Assembly: GCA_023548195.1 (NCBI GenBank)
Contig: JAJHZJ010000014.1
Span: forward strand, 15,600,718 to 15,664,717
Direction of reading: 5' to 3'
DNA from: Bettongia penicillata ogilbyi
Taxonomy: Eukaryota; Chordata; Mammalia; Diprotodontia; Potoroidae
DNA length: 64,000 nucleotides
The notes below the pieces were generated by a model that had not been told where the DNA came from, did no database searches, and worked only from the letters and a program-made list of their open reading frames with translations. The position numbers were made by a program, and so were the translations under genes. The first letter of the stretch is position 1. Every line of letters starts with the position of its first letter. Below are positions 46,801 to 53,400 of this stretch, piece by piece.

Positions 46801-49276
46801 AAGTAAAAAAAAAAGTGTTTAAAAATTTAGGTTTTGGCTTTGCTTAATGCATGTTTTATAAGCATGTATATATTAAGGCATCCATTGCATATTATTACAT
46901 AAATGGAAAAAAGTTTTTTCAGTAGTATTTATGTTAATGTGCCTTAGGAGTATACAAACCCAAAGTTAGTTGCCCATGTAATTTCTTCAAATCAAATCTG
47001 AATCATCCTTGTGTAAAGGAGCTATAGTTTAAACATAAAAATACTAAAGTGCTATTAAGGTGCTTTTTGGATTAATAAAATAGAACCAAGAGTTGCTATT
47101 TGTAAAAAGTCACTGGTAGAAATGCTACAATTATTTTGATGTTTTTCTTGACCAAGATTCCATAATTTTTCAGGGGAAAAAGGGGTGAGTGGTCCTCAGT
47201 TTCTTGAAGCATGAAGTGTATGATATTCTTTAATTATGGCTTCTGATTTTTTTCCCAAAGGAACCAAAAAACTGGAATGTGCATTTTCAAATGGAACTGG
47301 AAGGCATATAATACAAAATAACCTCAATTATCCCTTCAGCATTGTTAGCTATGCAAATCACTTTTATCATACAGACTGGAGAAGGTAAATTGAAGACCAT
47401 AATGAACAATCTTAATTTAAGGGAAAAATCAAAGTATTTTAGATTTATTTTACTCAGCCAACTGGTTGATCATTCATTTCATCACTGGCTTTTTTGTCAG
47501 TGAGCTCTAGATAGAGGACTATAGTGCAGCTTGAAGACCATAGAATTAGGAGTCAGGAGAACAAGGTTTGAGTTCTGACTGTACAATTAACTTGCTTTCT
47601 CTAGGCCTGTTTTCTCACTTATAAAATGAGAGGAAGTAGAGAATGCTGACTTTGGAATCAGGAAGAACTGTATCTAAGTTCTGTCTCTTAATAAACTGTG
47701 TGACAGTGTCCATAAATCACTTATTCTCTTAATGCCAAATGCATTTATAATACTATTCATGCTGGTTGCAGATAAAACTAGTTGGATGGGAAGAATTTCC
47801 ACAGTGGGTGTTATCCACACATAAATCCAGTCTTTTACCTCCCTTCAAAATCACTCCCACCCCTAATATGTCCATAATTTGTTCTAAGTGCTATTTTAAA
47901 GGCACTGTTTATTCTCATCTTAAATGTTAACAGTATTGCTGCTAGATTAATGTCCTATTGCGTTGTAATTTAAAATCTTAAGACCACATAGACCACAGCA
48001 TAAATCTTAAGTGGTAACAAAAAAAGTGGTAACAGAAAATACATCTTTTATGAAATTCCTCTTGTTGAAGTTACATGTAACATTTAAGCCAACAAATTTG
48101 ACTTTCAAAATGTAAAGATTCTCTAGTTTTAATCTATGAAAGCTGTGTTCTTTTCTACTGACAACTGCAATTATTGGTCCTTGTTCAAGAACTACAAATT
48201 CCTCACATTTACACCATTTTAAACTATACAGCCTACCTTGTGGAAAGCACAGATAAGACAAGTACAATGCTATTATACTTTTAAAAAGCATATAGTAAAA
48301 AGACTTCTGACTTGGAAGTACACTGAAGAAAAAATTGTGACTATGCAATAGCAATTTTGTAATACCAATTTTTGGGTATTTATGTTCTAACATTGCCCAG
48401 GTACAAAGCCAAAAGAAGCCTAATATTTTTAAGTAAGGATTATTAATATTTTCTTGGGATAATTAAATCAAATTTTTTTACTCTTTCTTTAAAAGCATGA
48501 GACCGATATCCGTGGTATTGTTTTGTAGTATATATTTCTTTTTGCTTTAGTTTGTAAATAGAACTGTACGTGTGCGTGAGTACTTGTGTAGGTCCAAGAA
48601 AAATCAGCAGTCAGCCATAAAAAAATGTCACAAGATTGGTCTGAATTAACTAACAGATCTCTATAAGGATCAAACTTTCTTTGATATTTAAACCAACACT
48701 TTTGCCTATTATCTCCTTCTTTCCATGAGCTAAAATTAAGTTTTTATATATGAAAAGCTTAAAAGTGTACCTGTTTATTTATCCTTTCTGTTCCTAGGGA
48801 TGGTGTTATAGCAGTAAATAAAGATAATGGCCAGTTTACTGATGAATATCTTCCAGAGCAAAGATCACATCTTTATGGAATAACTGCAATTTATCCCTAC
48901 TGTCCAAAAGGTAAATAAGCAATCTAGAAGTGAGCATCAGGTTCTCATTTTGTAAAACAAAGATTGTGTCAAAAATGATGCACAGGGGCTAACTTTCTTT
49001 AGCAGATATGCTATTTGTTCCTGGAGTCCCATCATTTTACCACTATGAGAGTCACTGGCAGCCATTAGTGGACAATATACATTGTTGCCCCACTGCTATG
49101 AAAATCTGCAGCTATGCAATTGCTTATTAAGTCACTGAATCCTCCTCCCTGATACACTACACTGAAAGGGGTCAGCTTCCCTGTATACCTCTCTTTAAAA
49201 TCCCCAATGAAAACACTCAGTATAAGAGTAAGAATATAACTTTTTTCCCTTCCCTCTCCCTACAGGAACAAAGTAA
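9464..49276 (+). CDS. NID2: NID2 (nidogen-2), 3' part, 12 coding exons joined
   Basis: Nidogen-2 is a secreted basement-membrane glycoprotein that bridges laminin, collagen IV and perlecan. The coding exons are 9464-9607, 10385-10513, 11711-11854, 22612-22731, 29531-29752, 30621-30790, 42405-42534, 43667-43838, 45913-46070, 47261-47384, 48798-48910 and 49266-49276. Each has AG/GT borders and all phases match, giving about 545 codons without a stop. Order: four EGF modules, one thyroglobulin type-1 module, a Pro-rich linker, five YWTD-type repeats, then the stop. The end after the propeller, with no final EGF, fits NID2 rather than NID1, as does the sequence (for example [16 protein letters not shown] and [16 protein letters not shown]). 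The N-terminal NIDO, EGF1 and G2 domains are not in the window. The first of two thyroglobulin modules known in NID2 was not found. The neighbour RTRAF in convergent orientation supports the call. Confidence 0.95.
9608..10384. other. NID2 intron
   Basis: A 777-bp AT-rich intron. Nothing else recognised. Confidence 0.7.
10385..10513 (+). CDS. NID2: NID2 exon: calcium-binding EGF module
   Basis: This 129-nt phase 1-1 exon lies between TTTATTTAG and T|GTAAGT. It starts with DVNEC, the calcium-binding EGF signature, and contains [12 protein letters not shown], which fits the Asp/Asn beta-hydroxylation consensus C-x-[DN]-x4-[FY]-x-C-x-C. Six cysteines are present, ending at RTC. Calcium-binding EGF modules usually stiffen the rod segment between the globular domains; that role here is inferred from the family. 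Confidence 0.95.
10514..11710. other. NID2 intron with a MIR copy
   Basis: A 1.2-kb intron. Apart from the MIR at 11205-11462, nothing identified. Confidence 0.7.
11205..11462 (+). repeat. MIR SINE, plus strand
   Basis: Clear MIR body: CTGCCTCAGTTTCTCCATCT then GTAAAATAAGG, and the L2-like tail CAGTGCCTGGCCCATAGTAG followed by GTGCTCAATAAAT. Confidence 0.85.
11711..11854 (+). CDS. NID2: NID2 exon: EGF module
   Basis: This 144-nt phase 1-1 exon has a strong acceptor (TTCCTTTTTCAG) and the donor G|GTAAGC. It encodes [20 protein letters not shown] followed by the rest of an EGF module with six cysteines (NPC, HDC, AQC, YSCIC, HEC). The LIAPPSNPC opening parallels the Pro-rich lead-in of the matching NID2 EGF in other mammals. 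A 10.8-kb repeat-filled intron follows. Confidence 0.94.
11855..12317. other. NID2 intron, unassigned
   Basis: The left end of the 10.8-kb intron. No exon or clear repeat seen. Confidence 0.5.
12318..14369 (+). repeat. L1/HAL1-like element, plus strand, ORF1 remnant
   Basis: The 5' UTR is followed by ORF1. The open piece 13406-13783 (125 codons) has a Lys/Glu-rich coiled-coil start and the L1 ORF1 core [14 protein letters not shown]. It then runs directly into 3' sequence without ORF2. Frame breaks occur upstream of 13406, so ORF1 is not intact. Confidence 0.75.
14370..14662 (+). repeat. L2 LINE 3' end, plus strand
   Basis: The typical L2 tail: CATTAGAATGTGAGTTCCTG, then TTTTTGTATCCTGAGTGCTT and GCTGCTTAATAACTATTGGA, ending in GATTGATTG units. 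Confidence 0.75.
14672..14729. repeat. Exact 29-bp tandem duplication
   Basis: 14672-14700 and 14701-14729 are identical 29-mers beginning AACCCAAACTGTGGCAATGA. Two perfect copies only. Confidence 0.97.
14730..15904. other. NID2 intron, one possible old repeat
   Basis: Around 14955-15180, CACAGAATCTCAGAGTTAGA and following text resemble an old dispersed mammalian repeat. The rest is unassigned. A TG-rich patch lies near 15740-15770. No exon seen. Confidence 0.4.
16721..20186 (-). repeat. L1 LINE, minus strand, inserted in L1, ORF2 mostly deleted
   Basis: The 3' end is at the left (TTTATTTTTTCCCAGTTACG). The ORF2 C-terminal part runs to about 17800, then the inter-ORF region, ORF1 and 5' UTR run to AATCTTAGCTCTGCTCCTAA at the right. 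ATGAAA flanks both sides (16715-16720 and 20187-20192), a weak target-site duplication. Confidence 0.75.
18221..18302. repeat. AT-rich simple repeat
   Basis: An imperfect (AT)n/TAATA array inside the L1 inter-ORF region, at the same relative place as the GT arrays in sibling copies. Confidence 0.9.
21251..21965 (-). repeat. 5'-truncated L1, minus strand
   Basis: Reversed L1 3' UTR and ORF2 end (TTTTGAGTTCCAAATTCTAT then GTTGTGCAC-type ORF2 text). About 0.7 kb, ending in a CAACAGTATATTCTGGTCC block. Confidence 0.75.
22110..22375 (+). repeat. Marsupial MIR-type SINE, plus strand
   Basis: GAGGCAGCTAGTTGGTGCAA opens the element. It continues through TATGTGACCCTGGGAAAGTC and CTGCCTCAGTTTCCTCAACT to a GCACAGTGCCTGG tail. 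The opening is typical of marsupial genomes. Confidence 0.8.
22380..22540 (+). repeat. Degraded SINE, plus strand
   Basis: TATGTAACCTTGGGCAAAAA, then GCAAGATAAAATAGTTGAAG and GTCTCTAAGGTC follow the SINE pattern, but it is worn. Confidence 0.5.
22612..22731 (+). CDS. NID2: NID2 exon: calcium-binding EGF module, last EGF before thyroglobulin
   Basis: This 120-nt phase 1-1 exon has acceptor TATCTGCAG and donor G|GTAAGA. It begins DVDEC and has [12 protein letters not shown], again fitting the hydroxylation consensus. The six cysteines end at GFQC, followed by YP. In other mammals the next exon codes for the first of two thyroglobulin modules. Here the next recognisable exon (29531) matches the second one and joins in phase. 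Confidence 0.95.
22732..23035. other. NID2 intron; no first thyroglobulin exon
   Basis: AT-rich, no exon. A first-thyroglobulin exon (two Cys blocks and CWCV) expected between 22732 and 29530 was looked for and not seen. Confidence 0.6.
23036..23515 (-). repeat. L2 LINE 3'-end fragments, minus strand (two)
   Basis: Two starts of the reversed L2 tail, at CAACAAGCATTTACTGTATG (about 23043) and TGCCAGGCACTGTGCTAAGT (about 23403). Each is followed by AAGAAGCTTAGATTCTA or CTCACAATCTAATG text. Confidence 0.65.
24576..26993 (-). repeat. HAL1-like (ORF1-only L1) element, minus strand, near full length
   Basis: About 2.4 kb. Poly(T) at the left (24576-24588) is the A-tail of a minus-strand insert, then 3' sequence, ORF1 and the 5' UTR ending CACCATCTTAGCTCCACC. 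No ORF2. Flanked by CATGTCTTGCTTCTG (24561-24575) and CATGTCTTTCTTCTG (26994-27008), a 15-bp target-site duplication with one mismatch. The HAL1 name is by structure. Confidence 0.8.
25410..25447. repeat. (GT)n microsatellite
   Basis: A GT run inside the HAL1-like element. Confidence 0.97.
28620..28756 (+). repeat. Probable L2 3'-end fragment
   Basis: AAGGTCCATGAAGGCAAAAA, then TTTATCCTCCCAGCACACAG and TTAATACATG fit a worn L2 tail. Confidence 0.45.
28756..28839. repeat. (TA)n(TG)n compound microsatellite
   Basis: A TA run passes into a long TG run broken once by GG. AT-rich satellites continue to about 28895. Confidence 0.97.
28895..28970 (+). repeat. MIR 3' fragment, plus strand
   Basis: TTAAATGAGATAATATCTGT then AAAGTGCTTAGTATG and AATAAATGCTTATTCC match a MIR tail. 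Confidence 0.6.
28971..29530. other. NID2 intron, upstream of the thyroglobulin exon
   Basis: No repeat or exon recognised. It was read in all frames for a first thyroglobulin module and none was found. Confidence 0.6.
29531..29752 (+). CDS. NID2: NID2 exon: thyroglobulin type-1 module (matches the second module)
   Basis: This 222-nt phase 1-1 exon has acceptor CTTACTTTAG and donor T|GTAAGA. It encodes [20 protein letters not shown], then [16 protein letters not shown] and the diagnostic CWCV motif ([20 protein letters not shown]). It closes at PAC with the cysteine codon split across the next junction. Six cysteines fit the thyroglobulin type-1 fold. The opening EPTQ...CERWR and the TRSQPG...TPAC close identify it as the second of the two NID2 thyroglobulin modules, not the first. 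Confidence 0.95.
29753..30620. other. NID2 intron
   Basis: An 868-bp intron. Around 30060-30200 AATTTCCTCACTGGGGATTG looks like the end of a marsupial SINE (low confidence). Otherwise unassigned. Confidence 0.45.
30621..30790 (+). CDS. NID2: NID2 exon: Pro-rich linker and start of the propeller
   Basis: This 170-nt exon starts in phase 1 after CCTGTGGCAG and ends in phase 0 at CAT|GTAAAG. It encodes [20 protein letters not shown], a Pro-rich linker, then [20 protein letters not shown] and [17 protein letters not shown], the first strands of the LDL-receptor class B propeller. NGT is a potential N-glycosylation site. An open frame runs on past the donor ([10 protein letters not shown]...) but is intronic, because the next exon at 42405 continues the conserved [14 protein letters not shown] sequence. 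Confidence 0.93.
30791..31789. other. NID2 intron, unique left part
   Basis: The start of an 11.6-kb intron. No exon or repeat identified. Confidence 0.5.
31790..32165 (-). repeat. Two marsupial SINEs, minus strand
   Basis: The first (31790-32034) has the head TTGTTGTTCACC and CTTGGCAAAGATACTGGAGT, then TTTGAACTCAGGTCTTTTTG. The second (about 32040-32165) is a partial copy: AAATGACTTGCCCAAAGTCA then CCAGCACTCTATCCACGGAG. Confidence 0.8.
32246..39310 (-). repeat. Bov-B-like RTE LINE, minus strand, split by L1
   Basis: Two parts: 38963-39310 (upstream part of the element) and 32246-32705 (its 3' part). On the - strand it reads [19 protein letters not shown], then [10 protein letters not shown] up to the break. 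After the L1 it continues ISLL...[17 protein letters not shown] and later EYSLEG-like text ([20 protein letters not shown]). This is the C-terminal region of RTE reverse transcriptase. Frameshifts and stops are present. Confidence 0.8.
32706..38962 (-). repeat. Near full-length L1 LINE, minus strand, inserted in RTE
   Basis: About 6.26 kb: 3' end at the left, ORF2 (about 33300-36600), inter-ORF region, ORF1 (about 37280-38340), and 5' UTR lacking only the first bases. RT motifs can be read, such as [20 protein letters not shown] (about 34805-34865) and [10 protein letters not shown] (about 34706-34736). ORF2 is broken by stops, so it is inactive. TCTCTGCTTTT at 32695-32705 and 38963-38973 is the target-site duplication. 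Confidence 0.88.
39311..39750. other. NID2 intron, unassigned
   Basis: A worn SINE-like stretch is possible at about 39645-39740. Nothing else seen. Confidence 0.4.
39752..42020 (-). repeat. L2 LINE, minus strand, interrupted by an L1 fragment
   Basis: Begins with the reversed L2 tail (AAAAAGCATTTATCAAGTAG, TGTGCTAAGCACTGG). It runs through GGATGAATTGGAGCGGGGAG to GATCCACAGTGTCAAAAATT, the reverse of the L2 RT block FDTVDHS. It resumes after 41846 with GTTTAGCCACAAAAAAAGG. About 1.5 kb net. Confidence 0.75.
41146..41846 (-). repeat. L1-like 3' fragment, minus strand, inserted in L2
   Basis: Reversed L1 3' UTR and ORF2 end (TCATTTCTTATAGAATAGTA then ATATTCCATTG), splitting the antisense L2. 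No clear target-site duplication seen. Confidence 0.6.
42405..42534 (+). CDS. NID2: NID2 exon: LDL-receptor class B repeat (YWTD blade)
   Basis: This 130-nt exon is phase 0 at its start (TTTCTCAAAG|GGT) and phase 1 at its end (G|GTAAAT). It encodes [20 protein letters not shown] and [20 protein letters not shown]. The canonical YWTD is intact. It follows an 11.6-kb intron full of nested retrotransposons. Confidence 0.95.
42535..43666. other. NID2 intron with old L2/MIR fragments
   Basis: An L2-like antisense scrap at about 43083-43175 and a minus MIR scrap at about 43350-43470 (GGAGAAACCTGAAGCTCAGA). The remainder is unassigned. Confidence 0.5.
43667..43838 (+). CDS. NID2: NID2 exon: propeller blade with FWTD variant
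   Basis: This 172-nt exon has acceptor CTTCCTTCCTAG and donor GG|GTCAGC. It encodes [20 protein letters not shown] then [20 protein letters not shown] and ends at [13 protein letters not shown]. The blade motif reads FWTD instead of YWTD, a conservative change. The reading frame stays open for a few codons past the donor, but conservation (PIRG-NLYWTDW) places the splice here. Confidence 0.94.
43839..45912. other. NID2 intron with MIR, SINE and L2 fragments
   Basis: A minus MIR at about 44005-44115 (TAGGTAATTGTCCATGGTCA), a worn plus SINE at about 44340-44455, and a plus L2 tail at about 44890-45180 (GGAGCAGGGACTATCC, CACAGTGCCTTGTACATAG). No exon seen. Confidence 0.55.
45913..46070 (+). CDS. 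NID2: NID2 exon: propeller blade
   Basis: This 158-nt exon has acceptor TCATCCACAG and donor G|GTAATT. It encodes [20 protein letters not shown], then [20 protein letters not shown] and [12 protein letters not shown]. It carries a full YWTD and a divergent CWAD in the next blade, both typical of nidogen propellers. Confidence 0.95.
46071..47260. other. NID2 intron
   Basis: A 1.19-kb AT-rich intron, no repeat or exon recognised. Confidence 0.6.
47261..47384 (+). CDS. NID2: NID2 exon: propeller blade
   Basis: This 124-nt exon has acceptor TTTTCCCAAAG and donor AG|GTAAAT. It encodes [20 protein letters not shown] then [20 protein letters not shown] and R. FYHTDW is the degenerate YWTD of the last blade, and NGT is a potential N-glycosylation site. 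Confidence 0.94.
47385..48797. other. NID2 intron with SINE pieces and an antisense open frame
   Basis: SINE-like pieces in plus orientation at about 47525-47730 (TTAGGAGTCAGGAGAACAAG, TTCTCACTTATAAAATGAG). An unexplained 128-codon minus-strand open frame lies at 48007-48393 (see findings). Confidence 0.5.
48798..48910 (+). CDS. NID2: NID2 penultimate exon: end of the propeller
   Basis: This 113-nt exon has acceptor CTGTTCCTAG and donor G|GTAAATAAG. It encodes [20 protein letters not shown] and [18 protein letters not shown], the strongly conserved nidogen-2 C-terminus. If the last intron is retained, translation stops only two codons later (G-K-stop), so the protein would hardly change. Confidence 0.94.
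48911..49265. other. Last NID2 intron
   Basis: 355 bp, ending in a long pyrimidine tract before the terminal exon. Confidence 0.75.
49266..49276 (+). CDS. NID2: NID2 terminal micro coding segment and stop
   Basis: After a very strong acceptor (TTCCCTTCCCTCTCCCTACAG ending at 49265) the sequence GA ACA AAG TAA completes the split glycine codon. It adds T, K and a stop, giving the C-terminus CPKGTK. The human protein ends in a similar short Gly-basic tail, so this last exon (11 coding nt plus 3' UTR) is preferred over read-through of the intron. Confidence 0.8.
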
Positions 49277-49500
49277 TGAATTCTAAATAAATAACAGAAT
49301 TTTAAATCTGAAGACTATTTCCTACCAACAGTTGGAAGGTGAAGAAAATGAAAAAACAGAATAAAGGCCACTGCCAGTTTCTGGATATGCCACAAAATGA
49401 CCTTTTACAGGGCAAAGATTAGCAAGTTTATTCTGAGAAAGTTTTATACCTCAATCTTTACTACTGTATTTTCTAAAAATAAAAAAACTGATACTGATAT
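49277..49500 (+). other. NID2: NID2 3' UTR (probable extent)
   Basis: This is non-coding sequence after the stop. AATAAA hexamers occur at 49286-49291, 49360-49365 and 49478-49483, and another at 50000-50005. The end near 49500 is inferred from the third hexamer. A longer form using the fourth would finish close to the RTRAF 3' end. Confidence 0.55.
49478..49483 (+). terminator. NID2: Candidate NID2 poly(A) signal AATAAA
   Basis: A canonical hexamer about 200 nt past the NID2 stop. Earlier hexamers at 49286 (10 nt past the stop) and 49360 are also possible. Which one is used cannot be told from sequence. Confidence 0.45.
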
Positions 49501-50149
49501 AAGGAAAAAAATATTCCTTAAGTGTGTGAACAGCATTTGATTGTTGCTTATAAAAAATTTTTAAACATAATTATCATATTTCACATTTAAGGTAAAATTC
49601 ATTAAAGAAAAATCAACTGAATTTAAAAATTTAAAGAACTCATTGATTGATTCTAGTTATAGGTTCTTCTTGGCTAAAGGACTATTTTGTTTAACTAAAA
49701 TATACATTTAAAGACAAAAATAGGGTCGTAAAGATCACAAACCTTGATCACAAGTCTTGAAGAGGTTTATGTAAGTAACATCAATGGAAAAAATCCCATG
49801 TAATTAAGTTTTTAAGTCCTAAATAACATCTCTTTACCTCACCATCAGTGAATTTCTTTTATTATTTATATTAAAAGGTGCTAAAATAATTCAATTTGTA
49901 TTTTAGAGTTCTTAAGTGCCTATATCCCCATAATAGAAAAAAATCACATTCATGTATACTTACAAGATATATTTCTATTCAAAGGTTCTGGATTACTTTA
50001 ATAAAACATTTAAGTTTTCTTATGAGTAAGACTTAGTGTGCTGTTTATGACAAACTTGGGAATAATAATATATAAAAGAATTTAAAATTCCATGCAGTCT
50101 CAAATATGAAATTGATGATTAACAGTACTTAATGTATAATCAAATCAGA
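49501..50149. other. NID2-RTRAF intergenic spacer (tail to tail)
   Basis: About 650 bp of AT-rich DNA between the two probable poly(A) sites. No gene or clear repeat was recognised. An extra + strand AATAAA lies at 50000-50005. Confidence 0.5.
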
Positions 50150-50169
50150 AAATGTCCACTTCCATAAAC

Positions 50170-50175
50170 TTTATT
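50170..50175 (-). terminator. RTRAF: RTRAF poly(A) signal AATAAA (TTTATT on + strand)
   Basis: A canonical hexamer on the - strand about 150 nt past the stop, implying cleavage near 50150. It is the nearest such hexamer to the stop. Confidence 0.6.
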
Positions 50176-50322
50176 AAACAGAAAACACAACAATGGTAAG
50201 AATTCAAAATTTTGTTATTTTCCCTCCCCAGTGACATTTGATTGAAAATACATTGCAAGAGTTATGCCAGAGTTCCTAGATGTCCTAAGTAGATGAGAAG
50301 CTGTAATCCTAAATTTCTTTCT

Positions 50323-50477
50323 TTATCTTCCAACTTTTCCCAATCTGTGGTCTGTCTTTGGGTCAGCGATAATTGCCTGAACAGCTACTATGGCTTCATT
50401 AATTTTTGTTTGTAGTTCTCTGAGTTCTTCTATATGGAGCAATCGAAGAATTTGGGCAGCTTCATTAAGAACAGCAT
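50323..50477 (-). CDS. RTRAF: RTRAF last coding exon and stop
   Basis: This 155-nt coding exon follows GATAAAACAG. It encodes DAVLNEAAQILRLLHIEELR, ELQTKINEAIVAVQAIIADP and KTDHRLGKVGR, then TAA (50325-50323). The leucine-rich helical C-terminus is the part known for protein contacts in this family. Confidence 0.95.
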
Positions 50478-53400
50478 CTGTTTTATCATAAGAAAAGATA
50501 CTGCATTGATATATATATCATAAGTAAATTATGATTAAAATGACAAGTACTTAAATAATCTCTGAACATAATTCAAATAATGTTTTTAAAAAGCTATCAG
50601 ACATGCACTAAAATCTGAAGACTAATTTTATGTCAGCATTCTATGCCTACATTATTCAGTGAATAATATGAAATCACTTTACAAAATCTGACTATTTTTA
50701 GGATTGTGGCTCTACAGCATGAAGGAGACCACTGAGAAGTCCAGCCCCTTCATTTTATATATAAGAAAACTGGGGCCCAGAGGTCTTATTATACTCAAGG
50801 TCATACAAATTTATTCTTGATTAGTTAGGACAACTTAAAAAATAACACTTACCTCCTGTATCAAAACCAAGGATATGTTTATCTAAAGCAACAGGTAAAC
50901 CCTTTAAAGAAAAAAAAGACAATAAGAAGTGCTATTCTTATAATTAAGAAAGACATATTACTTAAAAAATAAGGCAGGACTGACTCAGTTCAAAAACATG
51001 GCAACTTGCCCATTTCTGTACATGATTACAACATTTTCCCCTTCTATTTTTTACCACTCAAAAGTGTGGGATTGGGAAGAATGAGAAGGTTTCTTATGCA
51101 AGCACCTTGGACTTGATTTGCTAACATTTCTTTTAGTTAAAGTATGAACTTCCTCCAAATTATAGAGCAACTAGTAATAACCCTAAAATTACTTACTGCT
51201 GTTCTCCCATTATTTCTTAAATTTCTAGCCAAATCAAACAATATTTTCATATTTTTTCAAGTCTGGAGCTTCCCCCAGCTTAAGAATCAGCTTAGAGAAA
51301 CAATAAAGAAAGAACAGAAAAGACTGTGGAGTCAGTTTGGGTGGAGGTAAGGGTGAGAGTAAGAAAAAGATAACTCACTGCCCCACTCCAACCCAGCTAC
51401 AAGCAACCAGTTACTCTTTTCATTTAACCCTTTTTCTGCATATTGTCAACTTAGATTATTACAAAGGAGGTTAAAAAAAGAAAATAAATAGGAAGAGGGA
51501 TAAATTCTATGGTGATACAAATTTTTGGATGTTTCTTCTAAAAATATAGAGGAAAGAGAGTAGAATAAAAGAAAAGCAAATATAGAAGCTGTTATTTAAT
51601 TTTAATTTAATCCATTATTATTATTTTCCTGTTCATTTGGGTGCCAGTAAAAATATTAGATGTAAGATCTACCCAACAGATTGAAATTTTGTTTGTACAA
51701 CTATGTAATGATCTTTACAGAAGAGTTAGAGACAGTGACAGAGACAGATATGCTAAGAGTAATGTTATACTTAGAATGTAAGACAGGATTTGATTATTTA
51801 GTGCTAGATTGCAGCCATTGGTTTTGACTAATTATAAGTGAGCAATTAGCATAAGGGAAAAAAAAACTCTGAGTAAAGTAAAAACTAATGTTAAACGTCA
51901 AATATGCCATTCAGTATCTTTTTTTAAAAATTTTTATATATTTTTTTCCAATGTATTTATTTTTCAACATTTACTTCCATGAGTTGTGAATTTTCTCTCC
52001 CTACCTCCCCACCACTCCTTCCCCAAAACACCAGCCAATCTGATATGGTCAGCATCTTTTTTAAAAAGCTGTAGCCTATCACTGTAGTTAGTTTAACATT
52101 AATATTAGCCTAGACTTTTACATATTAGGAAAAACTGAAGAGATTCAGTGCTCAGTTCAGAGAATGGTCCTGATTGCTTGAGCAACTAACTTATGTATGT
52201 GATTCCAGGGACTTTCCCACTCTCTGGTGTCTCCATACCCATCATCAACAGTCATCTTTTATATATTTTGCATTTGCTTAGCTAATGCATGGGCAACGGA
52301 AAGCATTTTTTCACTTGCTCTTTAACACATTAGCTATGTGTGAATGTGCATACAATGCAATGCTAATATTAAAGTAAGATTATATACTTGATGGATTTTT
52401 TTTTAAACTTTTGAAACATCTGCTACCATTACCACCCCAAAGAAAATTCCAGTTACTGGGACCTACCTCCTAGAACTGCTGTGAGGATTGAGATAATATC
52501 GAAGTACATAAATACTAACTGTTGCATCAAAACCAAGGATGAGTATGGAGACTTTCACTAAAAGCAGATCCATCTGAATTGAAAACAATATTTCTAAAGT
52601 TTGGTAGCATTAAAAAAAATAGCAAAGGCAAGTACCTTGCTAATTACGGAACAGGAATTTCATAAAGCACAGCAAGAAAGGGTGGAAAAATTGGACATTT
52701 GGAAGGAAGGGTACGGTTTGGAGAAAGGGTATCCCACTTCCTGTCATTCCCTATACCCAACAAGCTAAAAGAACTCTAATGTGTACTTGGATGCATTTTT
52801 TAAAAAATGCAATGTGCAACATAAATAGATTAGACTTGGTTTTTACAATCATGGTCCTTAAGCTGCTTTGCACTAGCCCTAAATACTCCTATATTTAATT
52901 TATCAAGAACTCAGACAATCTGGAGGTAAGCAAGTTTCTACCTACTTCTAATTTTACATCAAGCAGATGAATTTTAATAGAATGCCATGAGCATCTTATA
53001 ATGGATAAATTATATAATTAAAGCAATGTGAAGAGAAATTCTATGAAGAACCTGACTATGTTCTGATATTTAGTTACTTCAATGTGAAGGTAGGAAAGTG
53101 AGGATATGAATAAAGTTCAGAAAAAAGAAATGAGAGAGCTAAAGGACTTATAGATTATATAAAAAAAGCTTCACACCCTTATATTTCATATACTTCAGAA
53201 AAAGAAGTGATAGACACTGGAAATGGCAAGCACCTTCTTAAATATGGAGAAGGGATTCATTCTGTAGAGCACAGAAGAAAAGGGTGGAAACAACTTGGAC
53301 ATTTGGAGGGTTAAGGCTGAAGGGGATGGGAATGGTTGGAGAAGGGGTATAGGGTTTAAATTTTACTAGCCAGTGGTTCAAACTCACTGAGACAGAGAGA

